The position numbers and the translations under genes are program-made. From contig NZ_JAPEMI010000001.1 in the NCBI RefSeq assembly GCF_026342835.1, positions 2,486,501 to 2,550,500 on the forward strand: a stretch of DNA of 64,000 nt, in the 5' to 3' direction. The stretch's first letter is position 1. Each line of letters opens with the position of its first letter. Source of the DNA: Streptomyces sp. NBC_00154 (GTDB taxonomy: Bacteria > Actinomycetota > Actinomycetes > Streptomycetales > Streptomycetaceae). Below the pieces are notes generated by a model, which searched no databases, was not told the origin of the DNA, and saw only the letters and a list, made by a program, of their open reading frames with translations. Positions 1 to 7,487 of the stretch are shown one piece after another.

Positions 1-206
1 TGGTGGAGCTGCCCGCGTTCGAGGCGGCGACCATCGTCCACCGCGGTTCCATGGACGGGGTCCTGATCACCGAGCAGACGCTGGCCCGCTGGCTGGACGC
101 CAATGGATACCGGTCGCTCGGCTACACCCGGGAGATCAATCTGGAGTGCCCCGAGGACAAGGACAAGTGGGTGACCGAGCTCCAGGAGCCGGTGACCAGG
201 GCCTGA
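1..206 (+). CDS. C-terminal end of a GyrI-like effector-binding domain protein (probable MerR-family regulator), truncated by the window edge
   Basis: Only the last 67 or so residues are visible; the frame is open from base 1 and stops at 204-206, so the real start lies upstream. The stretch AATIVHRGSMD, then a Leu/Trp-rich helix (ALARW-like) and NLECPEDKDKWVTELQEPV, is the usual ending of the GyrI-like small-molecule-binding domain found at the C-terminus of MerR-type regulators and in stand-alone proteins. Such domains bind hydrophobic or cationic ligands and transmit the signal to an N-terminal DNA-binding domain. The DNA-binding part is outside the window, so the MerR assignment is an inference. 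It converges on the amidohydrolase gene, with a hairpin between the two. Confidence 0.7.
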   Translation, partial: VELPAFEAATIVHRGSMDGVLITEQTLARWLDANGYRSLGYTREINLECPEDKDKWVTELQEPVTRA

Positions 207-208
207 CC

Positions 209-251
209 ACGGCACGCGGGGGCCCGCCCGAGACGGTGGGCCCCGTGCCGT
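209..251. terminator. Bidirectional hairpin terminator between convergent genes
   Basis: The arms at 209-225 and 238-251 (ACGGCAC pairing with GTGCCGT, GGGGCCC with GGGCCCC, small bulge) surround a 12-base loop. It lies three bases after the stop of the upstream gene and 26 bases before the stop of the convergent amidohydrolase, so it can serve both. There is no T tract, as is common in streptomycetes. Confidence 0.65.
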
Positions 252-276
252 ACCACCCGTCGGCGGGGTCTGCGCG

Positions 277-1503
277 CTACGCCCCTGGCCCCGCCCACAG
301 TCCGTCGGCCGTGAGCCCCAGAAGGTCGATCGCGTTGCGGCGCACGATCCGGTCCACCACGTCCGGGTCCAGGTGCCCCATCTGCGCCTCGCCGACCTCA
401 CGGGACTTCGGCCAGGTCGAGTCCGAGTGCGGGTAGTCCGTCTCGTACAGCACGTTCCCGACGCCGATCGCGTCCAGGTTCTTCAGCCCGAAGGCGTCGT
501 CGAAGAAGCATCCGTACACATGCTCGGTGAACATTTCCGACGGCGGCCGGTGCACCTTGTCGGCGACCCCGCCCCAGGCCCGGTTCTCCTCCCAGACCAC
601 GTCGGCGCGTTCCAGGATGTACGGGATCCAGCCGATCTGGCCCTCCGCGTACATGATCCGGAGGTTCGGGAATCGTTCGAACTTGCCGCTCATCAGCCAG
701 TCGACCATCGAGAAACAGCAATTGGCGAAGGTGATCGTGGACCCGACCGCGGGCGGGGCATCGGCCGAGGTGGACGGCATCTTCGAGGAGGAGCCGATGT
801 GCATCGCGATCACGGTGCCCGTCTCGTCGCAGGCCCGCAGGAACGGATCCCACTCGTCCGTATGTATCGACGGAAGGCCGAGATGTGGGGGTATCTCGGA
901 GAACGCGACGGCGCGCACCCCTCGCGCGGCGTTCCGCCTGACCTCGTCGGCGGCGAGCTGCGCGTCCCACAGCGGGACGAGGGTGAGCGGGATCAGCCGG
1001 CCCCCGGCCTCGGGGCCGCACCACTCCTCGACCATCCAGTCGTTGTACGCGCGCACGCCGAGCAGTCCGAGTTCGCGGTCCTTCGCCTCGGTGAACGTCT
1101 GGCCGCAGAACCGCGGGAAGGTCGGGAAGCAGAGCGCGGACTGGACATGGTTGATGTCCATGTCGGCGAGCCGGTCCGGCACCGAGAACGAGCCCGGACG
1201 CATCTGCTCGTACGTGATGATTTCGAGCTTGATCTCGTCCCTGTCGTAGCCGACCGAGGTGTCGAGCCGGGTGAGCGGCCGGTGCAGATCCTCGTACACC
1301 CACCAGTCGCCGATCGGCCCTTCGTCCCCCTTTGCACCCATGACCGGTGCGAACTTGCCGCCCATGAAGGTCATTTCCTTCAGCGGGGCACGGACGATGC
1401 GCGGGCCGCGGTCGAGGTACCTGGACGGGAGCCGGTCCCGCCAGACATGAGCGGGCTCCACCGTGTGGTCGTCCACCGAGATGATCTTCGGGAAGGTCTC
1501 CAT
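277..1503 (-). CDS. Amidohydrolase-2 family protein (ACMSD-like metal-dependent hydrolase/decarboxylase), copy 1
   Basis: A 408-aa TIM-barrel amidohydrolase of the ACMSD/amidohydrolase-2 family. Members hydrolyse C-N or C-C bonds or decarboxylate ring acids using one bound metal. The family signature is visible: N-terminal IISVDDHTVEP (metal-binding D-x-H position), an internal MHIGSSS segment, and ETDYPHSDSTWP near the C-terminus. The start ATG at 1501-1503 is chosen because homology begins at METFPKI and the longer frame upstream is not protein-like. It is clearly paralogous to the protein at 43182-44387, sharing FPTFPRFCGQTF and DWMVEEWCG. An operator palindrome at 1525-1539 lies 22 bases upstream, placing the gene in the catabolic regulon. 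The substrate is unknown. Confidence 0.88.
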   Translation of the reverse strand: METFPKIISVDDHTVEPAHVWRDRLPSRYLDRGPRIVRAPLKEMTFMGGKFAPVMGAKGDEGPIGDWWVYEDLHRPLTRLDTSVGYDRDEIKLEIITYEQMRPGSFSVPDRLADMDINHVQSALCFPTFPRFCGQTFTEAKDRELGLLGVRAYNDWMVEEWCGPEAGGRLIPLTLVPLWDAQLAADEVRRNAARGVRAVAFSEIPPHLGLPSIHTDEWDPFLRACDETGTVIAMHIGSSSKMPSTSADAPPAVGSTITFANCCFSMVDWLMSGKFERFPNLRIMYAEGQIGWIPYILERADVVWEENRAWGGVADKVHRPPSEMFTEHVYGCFFDDAFGLKNLDAIGVGNVLYETDYPHSDSTWPKSREVGEAQMGHLDPDVVDRIVRRNAIDLLGLTADGLWAGPGA

Positions 1504-1524
1504 GCGCACCACGGTAGCGCCGAT

Positions 1525-1539
1525 CTGACGAGCCGTCAG
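1525..1539. promoter_or_regulatory. Regulon operator CTGAC-GAGCC-GTCAG before amidohydrolase copy 1
   Basis: Perfect 5+5 inverted repeat with a 5-base spacer ending in C. It lies just upstream of the amidohydrolase start at 1503 and 235 bases before afsR, which runs the other way. It matches the motif found before all other catabolic units in the window. Confidence 0.8.
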
Positions 1540-1773
1540 CTCTCTTGACCGGGGCCCCGTGCCGAATCGTTGTCGAGGGCTTGTGCAGAGAGTCACCCAC
1601 TGCTGACGTGTCCGCCCATGACAAGGCAGACTGTTGAGCGCGATAGCAACGGTAGGGCGCAATCCGGATCCACCCGGCGCACATGGGTGCACCGGTGGAC
1701 ATTCCGAGCAGAAGAACCAGCGGGACCAGCGTGACCGGCAGGACCGGCGGGGCGAGCAGGACAGGGGGCATCA

Positions 1774-4740
1774 ATGGACCGTGACAACGGGCCACGCGTG
1801 CGTGTTCCGGAGCAGCGGGCTCCGCAGCAGCAGACGGCCGACACCGACCTCCGCTTCGCCGTACTCGGACCGGTACGCGCCTGGCGGGGCGGCGAACCGC
1901 TGCCCTCCGGCTCACCGCAGCAGCGAGCCCTGTTGACCGCCCTGCTCCTGCGCGACGGCCGCACGGCCACCGCCGCCGAACTCATCGACGCCATCTGGGG
2001 CGAGGAGCCGCCGTCCCAGGCGCTCGCCGCCGTACGGACATACGCCTCCCGGCTGCGCAAGATCCTCGACCCGGACACGCTGATCAGCAACGCCGGCGGA
2101 TACGCGATACGGACCCGGCCCGACGCGCTCGACCTCACGGCGGCGCAGGAGCTGGCCGCGGACGCGGAGAAGGCGCGGGCCGGCGGCGACCGGTCCCGGG
2201 CCCGCGCCCTGATCAACGAGGCACTGGCGCTGTGGGACGGCGAACCACTGGCCTCCGTCCCGGGGCCGTACGCCGAGAACCAGCGCACCCGGCTGGAGGA
2301 GTGGCGGCTCCAGCTCACCGAGACACGGCTCGACCTCGACCTGGAGCTCGGCTGCCACGCGGAGGCGGTCTCCGAACTGACCGCACTCACCGCGGCGCAC
2401 CCGCTGCGGGAGCGGCTGCGCGAACTGCTGATGATCGCCCTGTACCGCAGCGGCCGTCAGGCGGAGGCACTCGCCGTGTACGCCGACACGCGCCGGCTGC
2501 TCGCCGACGAACTCGGCGTGGACCCGCGCCCGGAGCTCTCGCAGCTCCAGCACCGGATCCTGCAGGCCGACGAGGAACTGGCCCACCCGGCCGACGAGGC
2601 GGTGCCCGCACCCGCCGCCGTCCGCCCGGCCCAGCTCCCGGCCACGGTCCCGGACTTCACCGGCCGCGCCTCCTTCGTCCGCGAACTGGGCAACCGGCTG
2701 GCGACGGCCGAGGGTTCGGTCATGGCCGTGTCGGCGCTGGCGGGAATCGGGGGCGTGGGCAAGACGACGCTGGCCGTGCACGTCGCGCACCAGGCGCGCC
2801 CGCACTTCCCGGACGGCCAGCTGTACGTCGACCTGCAGGGCGCGGGCGCACGCGCCGCCGAACCGGAAACGGTCCTGGGTGCCTTCCTGCGCGCCCTGGG
2901 CACGGCCGACTCGGCGATCCCCGACTCCCTGGACGAACGGGCCGCGCTCTACCGCTCCACGCTCGACGGCCGCCGCATCCTGGTCCTCCTGGACAACGCC
3001 CACGACGCGGCCCAGATCCGTCCGTTGCTCCCCGGCACGGCGGGCTGCGCGGCCCTGGTCACGAGCCGCGTCCGCATGGTCGACCTCGCGGGCGCGCACC
3101 TGGTGGACCTCGATGTGATGTCACCCGAGGAGGCGCTCCAGCTCTTCACTCGCATCGTCGGCGAGGAGCGGGTCAACTCGGAGCGCGAGGCGGCCCTGGA
3201 CGTGGTGGCCGCGTGCGGCTTCCTCCCTCTCGCCATCCGCATCGCCGCCTCCCGCCTGGCCGCCCGCCGCACCTGGACCGTCTCGGTCCTGGCGGCGAAG
3301 CTCGCCGACGAGCGCCGCCGCCTGGACGAACTCCAGGCGGGCGACCTGGCGGTGAAGGCGACGTTCGAACTCGGCTACGGCCAGCTGGAGCCGGCCCAGG
3401 CCCGCGCGTTCCGGCTGCTGGGCCTGGCGGACGGCCCGGACATCTCCCTGGCGGCAGCGGCGGCGCTGCTGAACCTGGAGGTGCATGCGGCGGAGGACGT
3501 ACTGGAGTCCCTGGTCGACACGAGCCTGCTGGAATCGGCAGCGCCGGGCAGGTACCGCTACCACGACCTGGTACGGCTCTACGCGCGTGCATGCGCGGAG
3601 CGGGACGAGCAGCCGCCGGAGGAGCGGGAGTTGGCGCTGTCGCGGCTGCTGGACTTCTACCTGGCCACGGCGGCGGGGGTGTATGCGCTGGAGCGGCCGG
3701 GGGATCGGACGGTCAATCACCTGCAGCGCACGGAACACCCCGGGCTGTCGTTCACCGACCACGGCCGGGCCCTGGACTGGCTGTATTCGGAGGCGAACCC
3801 CTTGCTGGCATGCGTGCAGCAGAGCGTCACCACCGGAACCATCCGGCGTGCGGTGGACCTCCTTCTGGCTTCCAAGGACCTCGCGGAGTCAGGCGCCAAC
3901 TCTCGCCAGTTCGAATCGGTCGCCACCATCGTGCGGGATGCTGCGGCAACTACGGGCGATGCGCGCTCCGAAGCGCGAGCGAGGACAACGCTCGCTCAGG
4001 TGCACAGCACCGCCGGCCGTTTCGACCAGGCCGAGGAAGAAGCCCGGCGGGCCATGCTGCTCACTCCTTCGACGGATGATGTATGGACCCACTGCAACGC
4101 TCCGAACGAGCTCGGAATCATAGCCGGCTACCGCAATCGGCTCGACGAGGCGGAAGTCCTTCTCCAGCGCACCATCACCGCGTTCCGGGCCGACAACAAT
4201 CAAGCGGGTGAAGCCAGCGCCCTGTGCAATCTTTCCCGGGTCCATCTGGCTATCGGACAGACCGCGAGCGCAGTGGAACTTGCCGGCCAAGGCATCGCTC
4301 TCTACAACCGGTTGGGGCTCACACTGCGCCTGGCGAACGGTCGCTATGCCCTGGGACTCGCACTGGCGCGCGCGGGCCGACACGACGAAGCCGAGGGCCG
4401 CCTCTCCGAGGCGCTCTCCGTCTTCCGGGACAGTCGGCAACGGCTGTGGGAGGGAATGACTCTCTTCCGGCTGGCCGAAGTCCACCTCGCAGCACAGCGC
4501 TCGGCCCAGGCTGCCGCGCTGGCAGAGCAAGCGTTGACAGTACTGCTCCACATAGGCGGGGAGTGGCGTCGCGCGAATGTGCTGACGGTGCTCGGCCAGG
4601 CGCTGGCGGGCATTGGGCAGGCAGATCGCGCGAAGGCCTGCTGGCGAGAGGCGCTCTCGATCTTCGATCAGCTCAAGGCCCCCGAAGGCGACACCGTTCG
4701 TGGCCTCCTCCGTCTCGCGACGGCCCCCAACGGGCGCTGA
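1774..4740 (+). CDS. afsR: AfsR: SARP-family pleiotropic regulator with NB-ARC ATPase and TPR domains
   Basis: A 988-aa protein with the full AfsR layout. A winged-helix OmpR-like DNA-binding domain (about 25-100, LRFAVLGPVRAWRGG, YASRLRKILDP) is followed by a bacterial transcriptional activation domain (about 110-255) and an NB-ARC STAND ATPase (about 290-600) with Walker A GIGGVGKTT near residue 324 and Walker B ILVLLDN near 405. C-terminal TPR repeats run from about 650 to 985. S. coelicolor AfsR, as I recall, has 993 residues. It activates afsS after phosphorylation by AfsK and so raises secondary metabolism. The start ATG gives MDRDNGPRVRVPEQR, which resembles known AfsR N-termini. The context is decisive: a SARP-type direct repeat and an AfsS-type repeat protein follow immediately. 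Confidence 0.93.
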   Translation: MDRDNGPRVRVPEQRAPQQQTADTDLRFAVLGPVRAWRGGEPLPSGSPQQRALLTALLLRDGRTATAAELIDAIWGEEPPSQALAAVRTYASRLRKILDPDTLISNAGGYAIRTRPDALDLTAAQELAADAEKARAGGDRSRARALINEALALWDGEPLASVPGPYAENQRTRLEEWRLQLTETRLDLDLELGCHAEAVSELTALTAAHPLRERLRELLMIALYRSGRQAEALAVYADTRRLLADELGVDPRPELSQLQHRILQADEELAHPADEAVPAPAAVRPAQLPATVPDFTGRASFVRELGNRLATAEGSVMAVSALAGIGGVGKTTLAVHVAHQARPHFPDGQLYVDLQGAGARAAEPETVLGAFLRALGTADSAIPDSLDERAALYRSTLDGRRILVLLDNAHDAAQIRPLLPGTAGCAALVTSRVRMVDLAGAHLVDLDVMSPEEALQLFTRIVGEERVNSEREAALDVVAACGFLPLAIRIAASRLAARRTWTVSVLAAKLADERRRLDELQAGDLAVKATFELGYGQLEPAQARAFRLLGLADGPDISLAAAAALLNLEVHAAEDVLESLVDTSLLESAAPGRYRYHDLVRLYARACAERDEQPPEERELALSRLLDFYLATAAGVYALERPGDRTVNHLQRTEHPGLSFTDHGRALDWLYSEANPLLACVQQSVTTGTIRRAVDLLLASKDLAESGANSRQFESVATIVRDAAATTGDARSEARARTTLAQVHSTAGRFDQAEEEARRAMLLTPSTDDVWTHCNAPNELGIIAGYRNRLDEAEVLLQRTITAFRADNNQAGEASALCNLSRVHLAIGQTASAVELAGQGIALYNRLGLTLRLANGRYALGLALARAGRHDEAEGRLSEALSVFRDSRQRLWEGMTLFRLAEVHLAAQRSAQAAALAEQALTVLLHIGGEWRRANVLTVLGQALAGIGQADRAKACWREALSIFDQLKAPEGDTVRGLLRLATAPNGR

Positions 4741-4745
4741 CCCTG

Positions 4746-4779
4746 CGTTCATCGTTCGTTTATCGCCGCCAGGCATTCT
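4746..4779 (+). promoter_or_regulatory. AfsR-binding direct repeats and -10 element of the afsS promoter
   Basis: Two 9-mers, CGTTCATCG (4746-4754) and CGTTTATCG (4757-4765), repeat with an 11-base period, placing them on one DNA face. Exactly 8 bases after the second repeat comes CATTCT (4774-4779), a possible -10 hexamer. An 11-base direct-repeat period and an 8-base gap to the -10 are the known SARP promoter geometry. It starts six bases after the afsR stop. Confidence 0.8.
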
Positions 4780-4857
4780 CGTACCTGTCGATGCGTCGCG
4801 TCGGGGGGCAGACGAGTCGACAGTGGAACCGCGCACTAAGGTGAACGGCTCTGAACA

Positions 4858-4898
4858 GCCCGTCCGGCGGCCCACGGGGGAGCAGCCGGACGGGCTTT
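4858..4898 (+). terminator. Terminator-like hairpin in the afsS leader (possible attenuator)
   Basis: GCCCGTCCGG (4858-4867) pairs perfectly with CCGGACGGGC (4886-4895), with an 18-base loop, followed directly by TTT. It lies between the SARP promoter and the afsS start at 4936. It may end afsR read-through, or fold in the afsS 5' leader. Confidence 0.6.
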
Positions 4899-4935
4899 GC
4901 CGACCATCCATGCATCGAGCAACGGAGTTCACAGC

Positions 4936-5154
4936 ATGAGCGACGACAAGAAGATCCAGGTGCCCACGCCGAAGGCCGGGACCACGGGCGACGCCAATCC
5001 CGAGGACAGCCACATGACCGACGAGCCCGAGATCAAGCCGCTGGACAGCCACATGACCGGCGAGCCCGAGATCAAGCCGCTGGACAGCCACATGACCGAC
5101 GAGCCCGAGATCAAGCCGCTGGACAGCCACATGACCGGTGCAGATCCGCGCTGA
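4936..5154 (+). CDS. afsS: AfsS (AfsR2)-type small repeat protein, pleiotropic activator
   Basis: A 72-residue acidic cytoplasmic protein made mostly of a 13-residue repeat, DSHMT(D/G)EPEIKPL, present three times and then cut short at DSHMTGADPR. There is no signal peptide or membrane segment. AfsS proteins (about 63 aa in S. coelicolor, as I recall, and often labelled 'sigma-like') consist of such repeats, lie directly downstream of afsR, and stimulate actinorhodin- and undecylprodigiosin-type secondary metabolism when expressed from the AfsR-driven promoter. Here the SARP operator lies 157-190 bases upstream. ATG 4936 gives MSDDKKIQVPTPK, which is more plausible than an in-frame TTG at 4897 inside the hairpin. 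The molecular mechanism of AfsS is still unclear. Confidence 0.88.
   Translation: MSDDKKIQVPTPKAGTTGDANPEDSHMTDEPEIKPLDSHMTGEPEIKPLDSHMTDEPEIKPLDSHMTGADPR
5005..5121 (+). repeat. Three tandem 39-bp repeats inside afsS
   Basis: Units are 5005-5043, 5044-5082 and 5083-5121, with a partial fourth from 5122. Units 1 and 3 are identical. Unit 2 differs by one base (GAC to GGC, Asp to Gly). This is near-perfect identity at DNA as well as protein level. Confidence 0.95.
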
Positions 5155-5364
5155 GCCACCCGGCGGGGGCACGGGGAGCACGGGGGTAGGGGGAACGGCC
5201 GCGGCGGCGCGGAGGGGGAGCCGTCGCGGCCGCTGCATGTCCGCGCAACATCAGTGCAATCGAGCCGATGTTCGACCGATTTGCGGCTGAGGGGTACCGC
5301 CATCGCCCCCCTGTCACTAGCGTCACTTCACGTCCGGAAGCTCTCTCCTATCCCAGGAGTTGGA

Positions 5365-5532
5365 ATGATCCGCACGAAGAAGACGCTTGTCGCCGCCGCG
5401 TTCGCCGTGGCCCTCGGCCTCGGCTCGGCCAGCCCGGCCCTGGCCGACATGCACGCCACCGGCGAAACTCCGGTCACCACACAGGACATGCACGCAACTT
5501 CGGTGACCACGCAGGACATGCACGCCACCTGA
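5365..5532 (+). CDS. Small exported peptide with repeated DMHAT motifs, next to afsS
   Basis: A 55-residue peptide. It begins MIRTKKTLVAAAFAVALG, a classical Sec signal (basic n-region, hydrophobic core) ending ASPALA, so cleavage is likely before DMHAT. The mature part of about 28 residues contains DMHAT three times, separated by GETPVTTQ and SVTTQ. The D-x-H-x-T core matches the AfsS repeat DSHMT in position and spacing. A good ribosome site AGGAG (5355-5359) lies 5 bases before the ATG, and a strong terminator follows, so this is a genuine short transcription unit. The function is unknown. It could be an exported relative of AfsS, a signal peptide, or a small surface peptide. Confidence 0.75.
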   Translation: MIRTKKTLVAAAFAVALGLGSASPALADMHATGETPVTTQDMHATSVTTQDMHAT

Positions 5533-5549
5533 GCCACACCCGCGCGCAA

Positions 5550-5580
5550 GAGGGGTCCGAGCCGCTGGCTCGGACCCCTC
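5550..5580 (+). terminator. Strong intrinsic terminator after the DMHAT peptide gene
   Basis: A perfect 14-bp stem (5550-5563 with 5567-5580, GAGGGGTCCGAGCC) closes a 3-base loop 18 bases after the stop codon. It ends the afsS/peptide region. Confidence 0.9.
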
Positions 5581-5701
5581 CCCCGTCTCCCCTGCAACCC
5601 CTTGACCTGCGCTCCCGGTCGGCACAACTTCCGCATGGCGTCCTCGTCCGAGATGAACACCACCACCCGTCCCCGCTGCCGCCCAGCGAGTCCCGATCTC
5701 C

Positions 5702-5812
5702 GAGTACCACACGCGACAACGCCTTACAGTCGAGCACGTAGCGACGTCGGACGTGGAGGACATCCGACTGCTCACCGCCGGCCATCCCCGGGTGGCAGCG
5801 GAGAAGGTCTGA
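5702..5812 (+). pseudogene. Possible remnant of a PIN-domain (VapC-like) toxin C-terminus
   Basis: The open frame ends in VATSDVEDIRLLTAGHPRV and a stop at 5810-5812. The T-S-D-x-x-D-I-x-x-L pattern is what PIN nucleases carry near their C-terminal end. There is no start codon with a ribosome site and no room for the N-terminal acidic residues between the terminator at 5580 and this stretch. If real, it is a decayed fragment. The rest of 5581-5827 shows no gene. Confidence 0.25.
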
Positions 5813-5827
5813 TCGATCAGGCGCCCC

Positions 5828-7390
5828 CTACCTCTGTCCCCGCCCCCGCAGCTCCCCCTTCACCACCTTGCCGCTCGCGTTCCGCGGCAGCTCGTCCACG
5901 AACTCCACCGTCCTCGGGACCTTGTAGTTCGCCATCTCCCGCCTCGACCAGGCGATCAGGTCGTCGGCCGTGAGCGTCGCGCCCGGGCGGCGGACCGCGT
6001 ACGCCTTGCCGACCTCGCCCAGTCTGGGGTCCGGGATGCCGATCACCGCCACGTCGGCCACATCCGGGTGCAGGCCCAGGAGTTGTTCGATCTCCGCGGG
6101 GTACGCGTTGAAGCCGCCGACGATGAACATGTCCTTGATCCGGTCCGTGATGCGCAGGTTGCCCGCCTCGTCGAGGATGCCTATGTCGCCCGTGCGGAGC
6201 CAGCCGTCCGGGGTGATGGTGGTGGCTGTGGTGCCGGGGTCCTCGAAGTAGCCCTGCATCACGTTGAAGCCGCGGACCAGGACCTCGCCGGGGGTACCGG
6301 GGGCCGCCAGGACGCGGACCTCCGTGCCGGGGATCGCGCGGCCGGAGGTGGAGGAGATCACGTCGGGCCGGTCACCGCGGCGGCACATCGTGACGATGCC
6401 GCTCGCCTCGGAGAGGCCGTATGCCGTGAGGACCGTCGCGATGCCAAGCTCCGTGCACAGCCGTTCCACCAGTTGGAGCGGGACGACCGCCGCACCCGTC
6501 ACCACCAGGCGCAGGGCCGAGAGGTCGTGCGCACCCCGCGCCGGGTGGTCCAGCAGGGACTGGTGGAGGGTGGGTGGGCCGGGGAGGACCGAGATGCGTT
6601 CGGCGGCGATGTTCGCGAGGACCGTGTCCACGTTGAACACCGACTGCGGGATCATCGTCGCGCCCCGCATCAGGCACGCGATGATGCCCGCCTTGTAGCC
6701 GAAGGTGTGGAAGAACGGGTTCACGATCAGATAGCGGTCGCCCTCGCGCAGGCCCGCCAGCTCGCTCCAGATCGCGTAGCAGCGCAGAGTCTGGGTGTGG
6801 GTGATCACGGCACCCTTGGGGCGACCCGTGGTGCCCGAGGTGTAGATGATGTCGGAGGGGGACGAGGGGGCGATCGCGTCCGCTCGCGCCCGTACCTCCG
6901 CCGGAGAGATCCGCTCGCCCGTCGCCAGGAAGTCCTTCCAGGTGACGTAGGACTCGGGGGCCGCGTCCGCCAGCACCACGACCCGTTCCAGGTGCGGAAG
7001 TTCCACCTCCGCCCGGCGCAGCGACGCCACGTACGACGTGCCGAGGAACGTGCCGGTGATGAAGAGCAGCTTCACCCGGCTGCGCTGCAGGATGTACGCC
7101 GCCTCCGTACCCTTGAAGCGCGTGTTGACAGGGACCAGGACCGCGCCGGCTGTGACCGCTCCGAGCGCCGAGACGATCCAGTCCAGGGTGTTCGGCGCCC
7201 AGACCGCGACCCGGTCCCCCGGCTCCACACCCGACGCCATGCACGCGGCGGCGGCTCGCTCGACGCGGTCGCCCAGTTCGGCGTACGAGATGCGGGTGCG
7301 GCCCTCGACGACCGCCTCCCGGTCCCCGTACCGCCGCGCCGCCGTCCGTATCAGTCCCGGGATGCTGCCCCATTCCTCGTCGCCGCGCAT
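5828..7390 (-). CDS. FadD3-like acyl-CoA ligase (AMP-forming)
   Basis: A 520-aa ANL-superfamily ligase that activates a carboxylic acid with ATP and CoA through an acyl-adenylate. Visible motifs are the P-loop YTSGTTGRPKG, YGLSEASG (A5-type), DGWLRTGD (hinge region, A7-A8) and the C-terminal PRNASGKVVK carrying the catalytic Lys. Overall resemblance is closest to the FadD3 group; M. tuberculosis FadD3 adds CoA to the propanoate side chain of the steroid C/D-ring intermediate HIP. The gene runs divergently from the thiolase/DUF35/hydratase operon, with one operator (7419-7433) between them. FadD3-like specificity is inferred from resemblance only. Another bulky or cyclic acid is equally possible. 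Confidence 0.85.
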   Translation of the reverse strand: MRGDEEWGSIPGLIRTAARRYGDREAVVEGRTRISYAELGDRVERAAAACMASGVEPGDRVAVWAPNTLDWIVSALGAVTAGAVLVPVNTRFKGTEAAYILQRSRVKLLFITGTFLGTSYVASLRRAEVELPHLERVVVLADAAPESYVTWKDFLATGERISPAEVRARADAIAPSSPSDIIYTSGTTGRPKGAVITHTQTLRCYAIWSELAGLREGDRYLIVNPFFHTFGYKAGIIACLMRGATMIPQSVFNVDTVLANIAAERISVLPGPPTLHQSLLDHPARGAHDLSALRLVVTGAAVVPLQLVERLCTELGIATVLTAYGLSEASGIVTMCRRGDRPDVISSTSGRAIPGTEVRVLAAPGTPGEVLVRGFNVMQGYFEDPGTTATTITPDGWLRTGDIGILDEAGNLRITDRIKDMFIVGGFNAYPAEIEQLLGLHPDVADVAVIGIPDPRLGEVGKAYAVRRPGATLTADDLIAWSRREMANYKVPRTVEFVDELPRNASGKVVKGELRGRGQR

Positions 7391-7418
7391 CGCATGCCCT
7401 CCCGCCGAACCGCAATAG

Positions 7419-7433
7419 CTGACTATCCGTCAG
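7419..7433. promoter_or_regulatory. Regulon operator CTGAC-TATCC-GTCAG between divergent catabolic units
   Basis: Perfect 5+5 inverted repeat in the 97-base gap between the FadD3-like ligase (starts 7390, leftward) and the thiolase-like gene (starts 7488, rightward). One repressor bound here could shut both promoters. Confidence 0.85.
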
Positions 7434-7487
7434 ATTAGCTGTAGCCTCTGCGGCTGTCAGCAGTCATGACGATCGCGGAGGTGGCGG

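Noticed and set aside
373..1548. Long antisense frames opposite genes, for example over the amidohydrolase and afsR
   Set aside because: Very high third-position GC makes long open frames on the opposite strand common; these lack ribosome sites and protein-like sequence.
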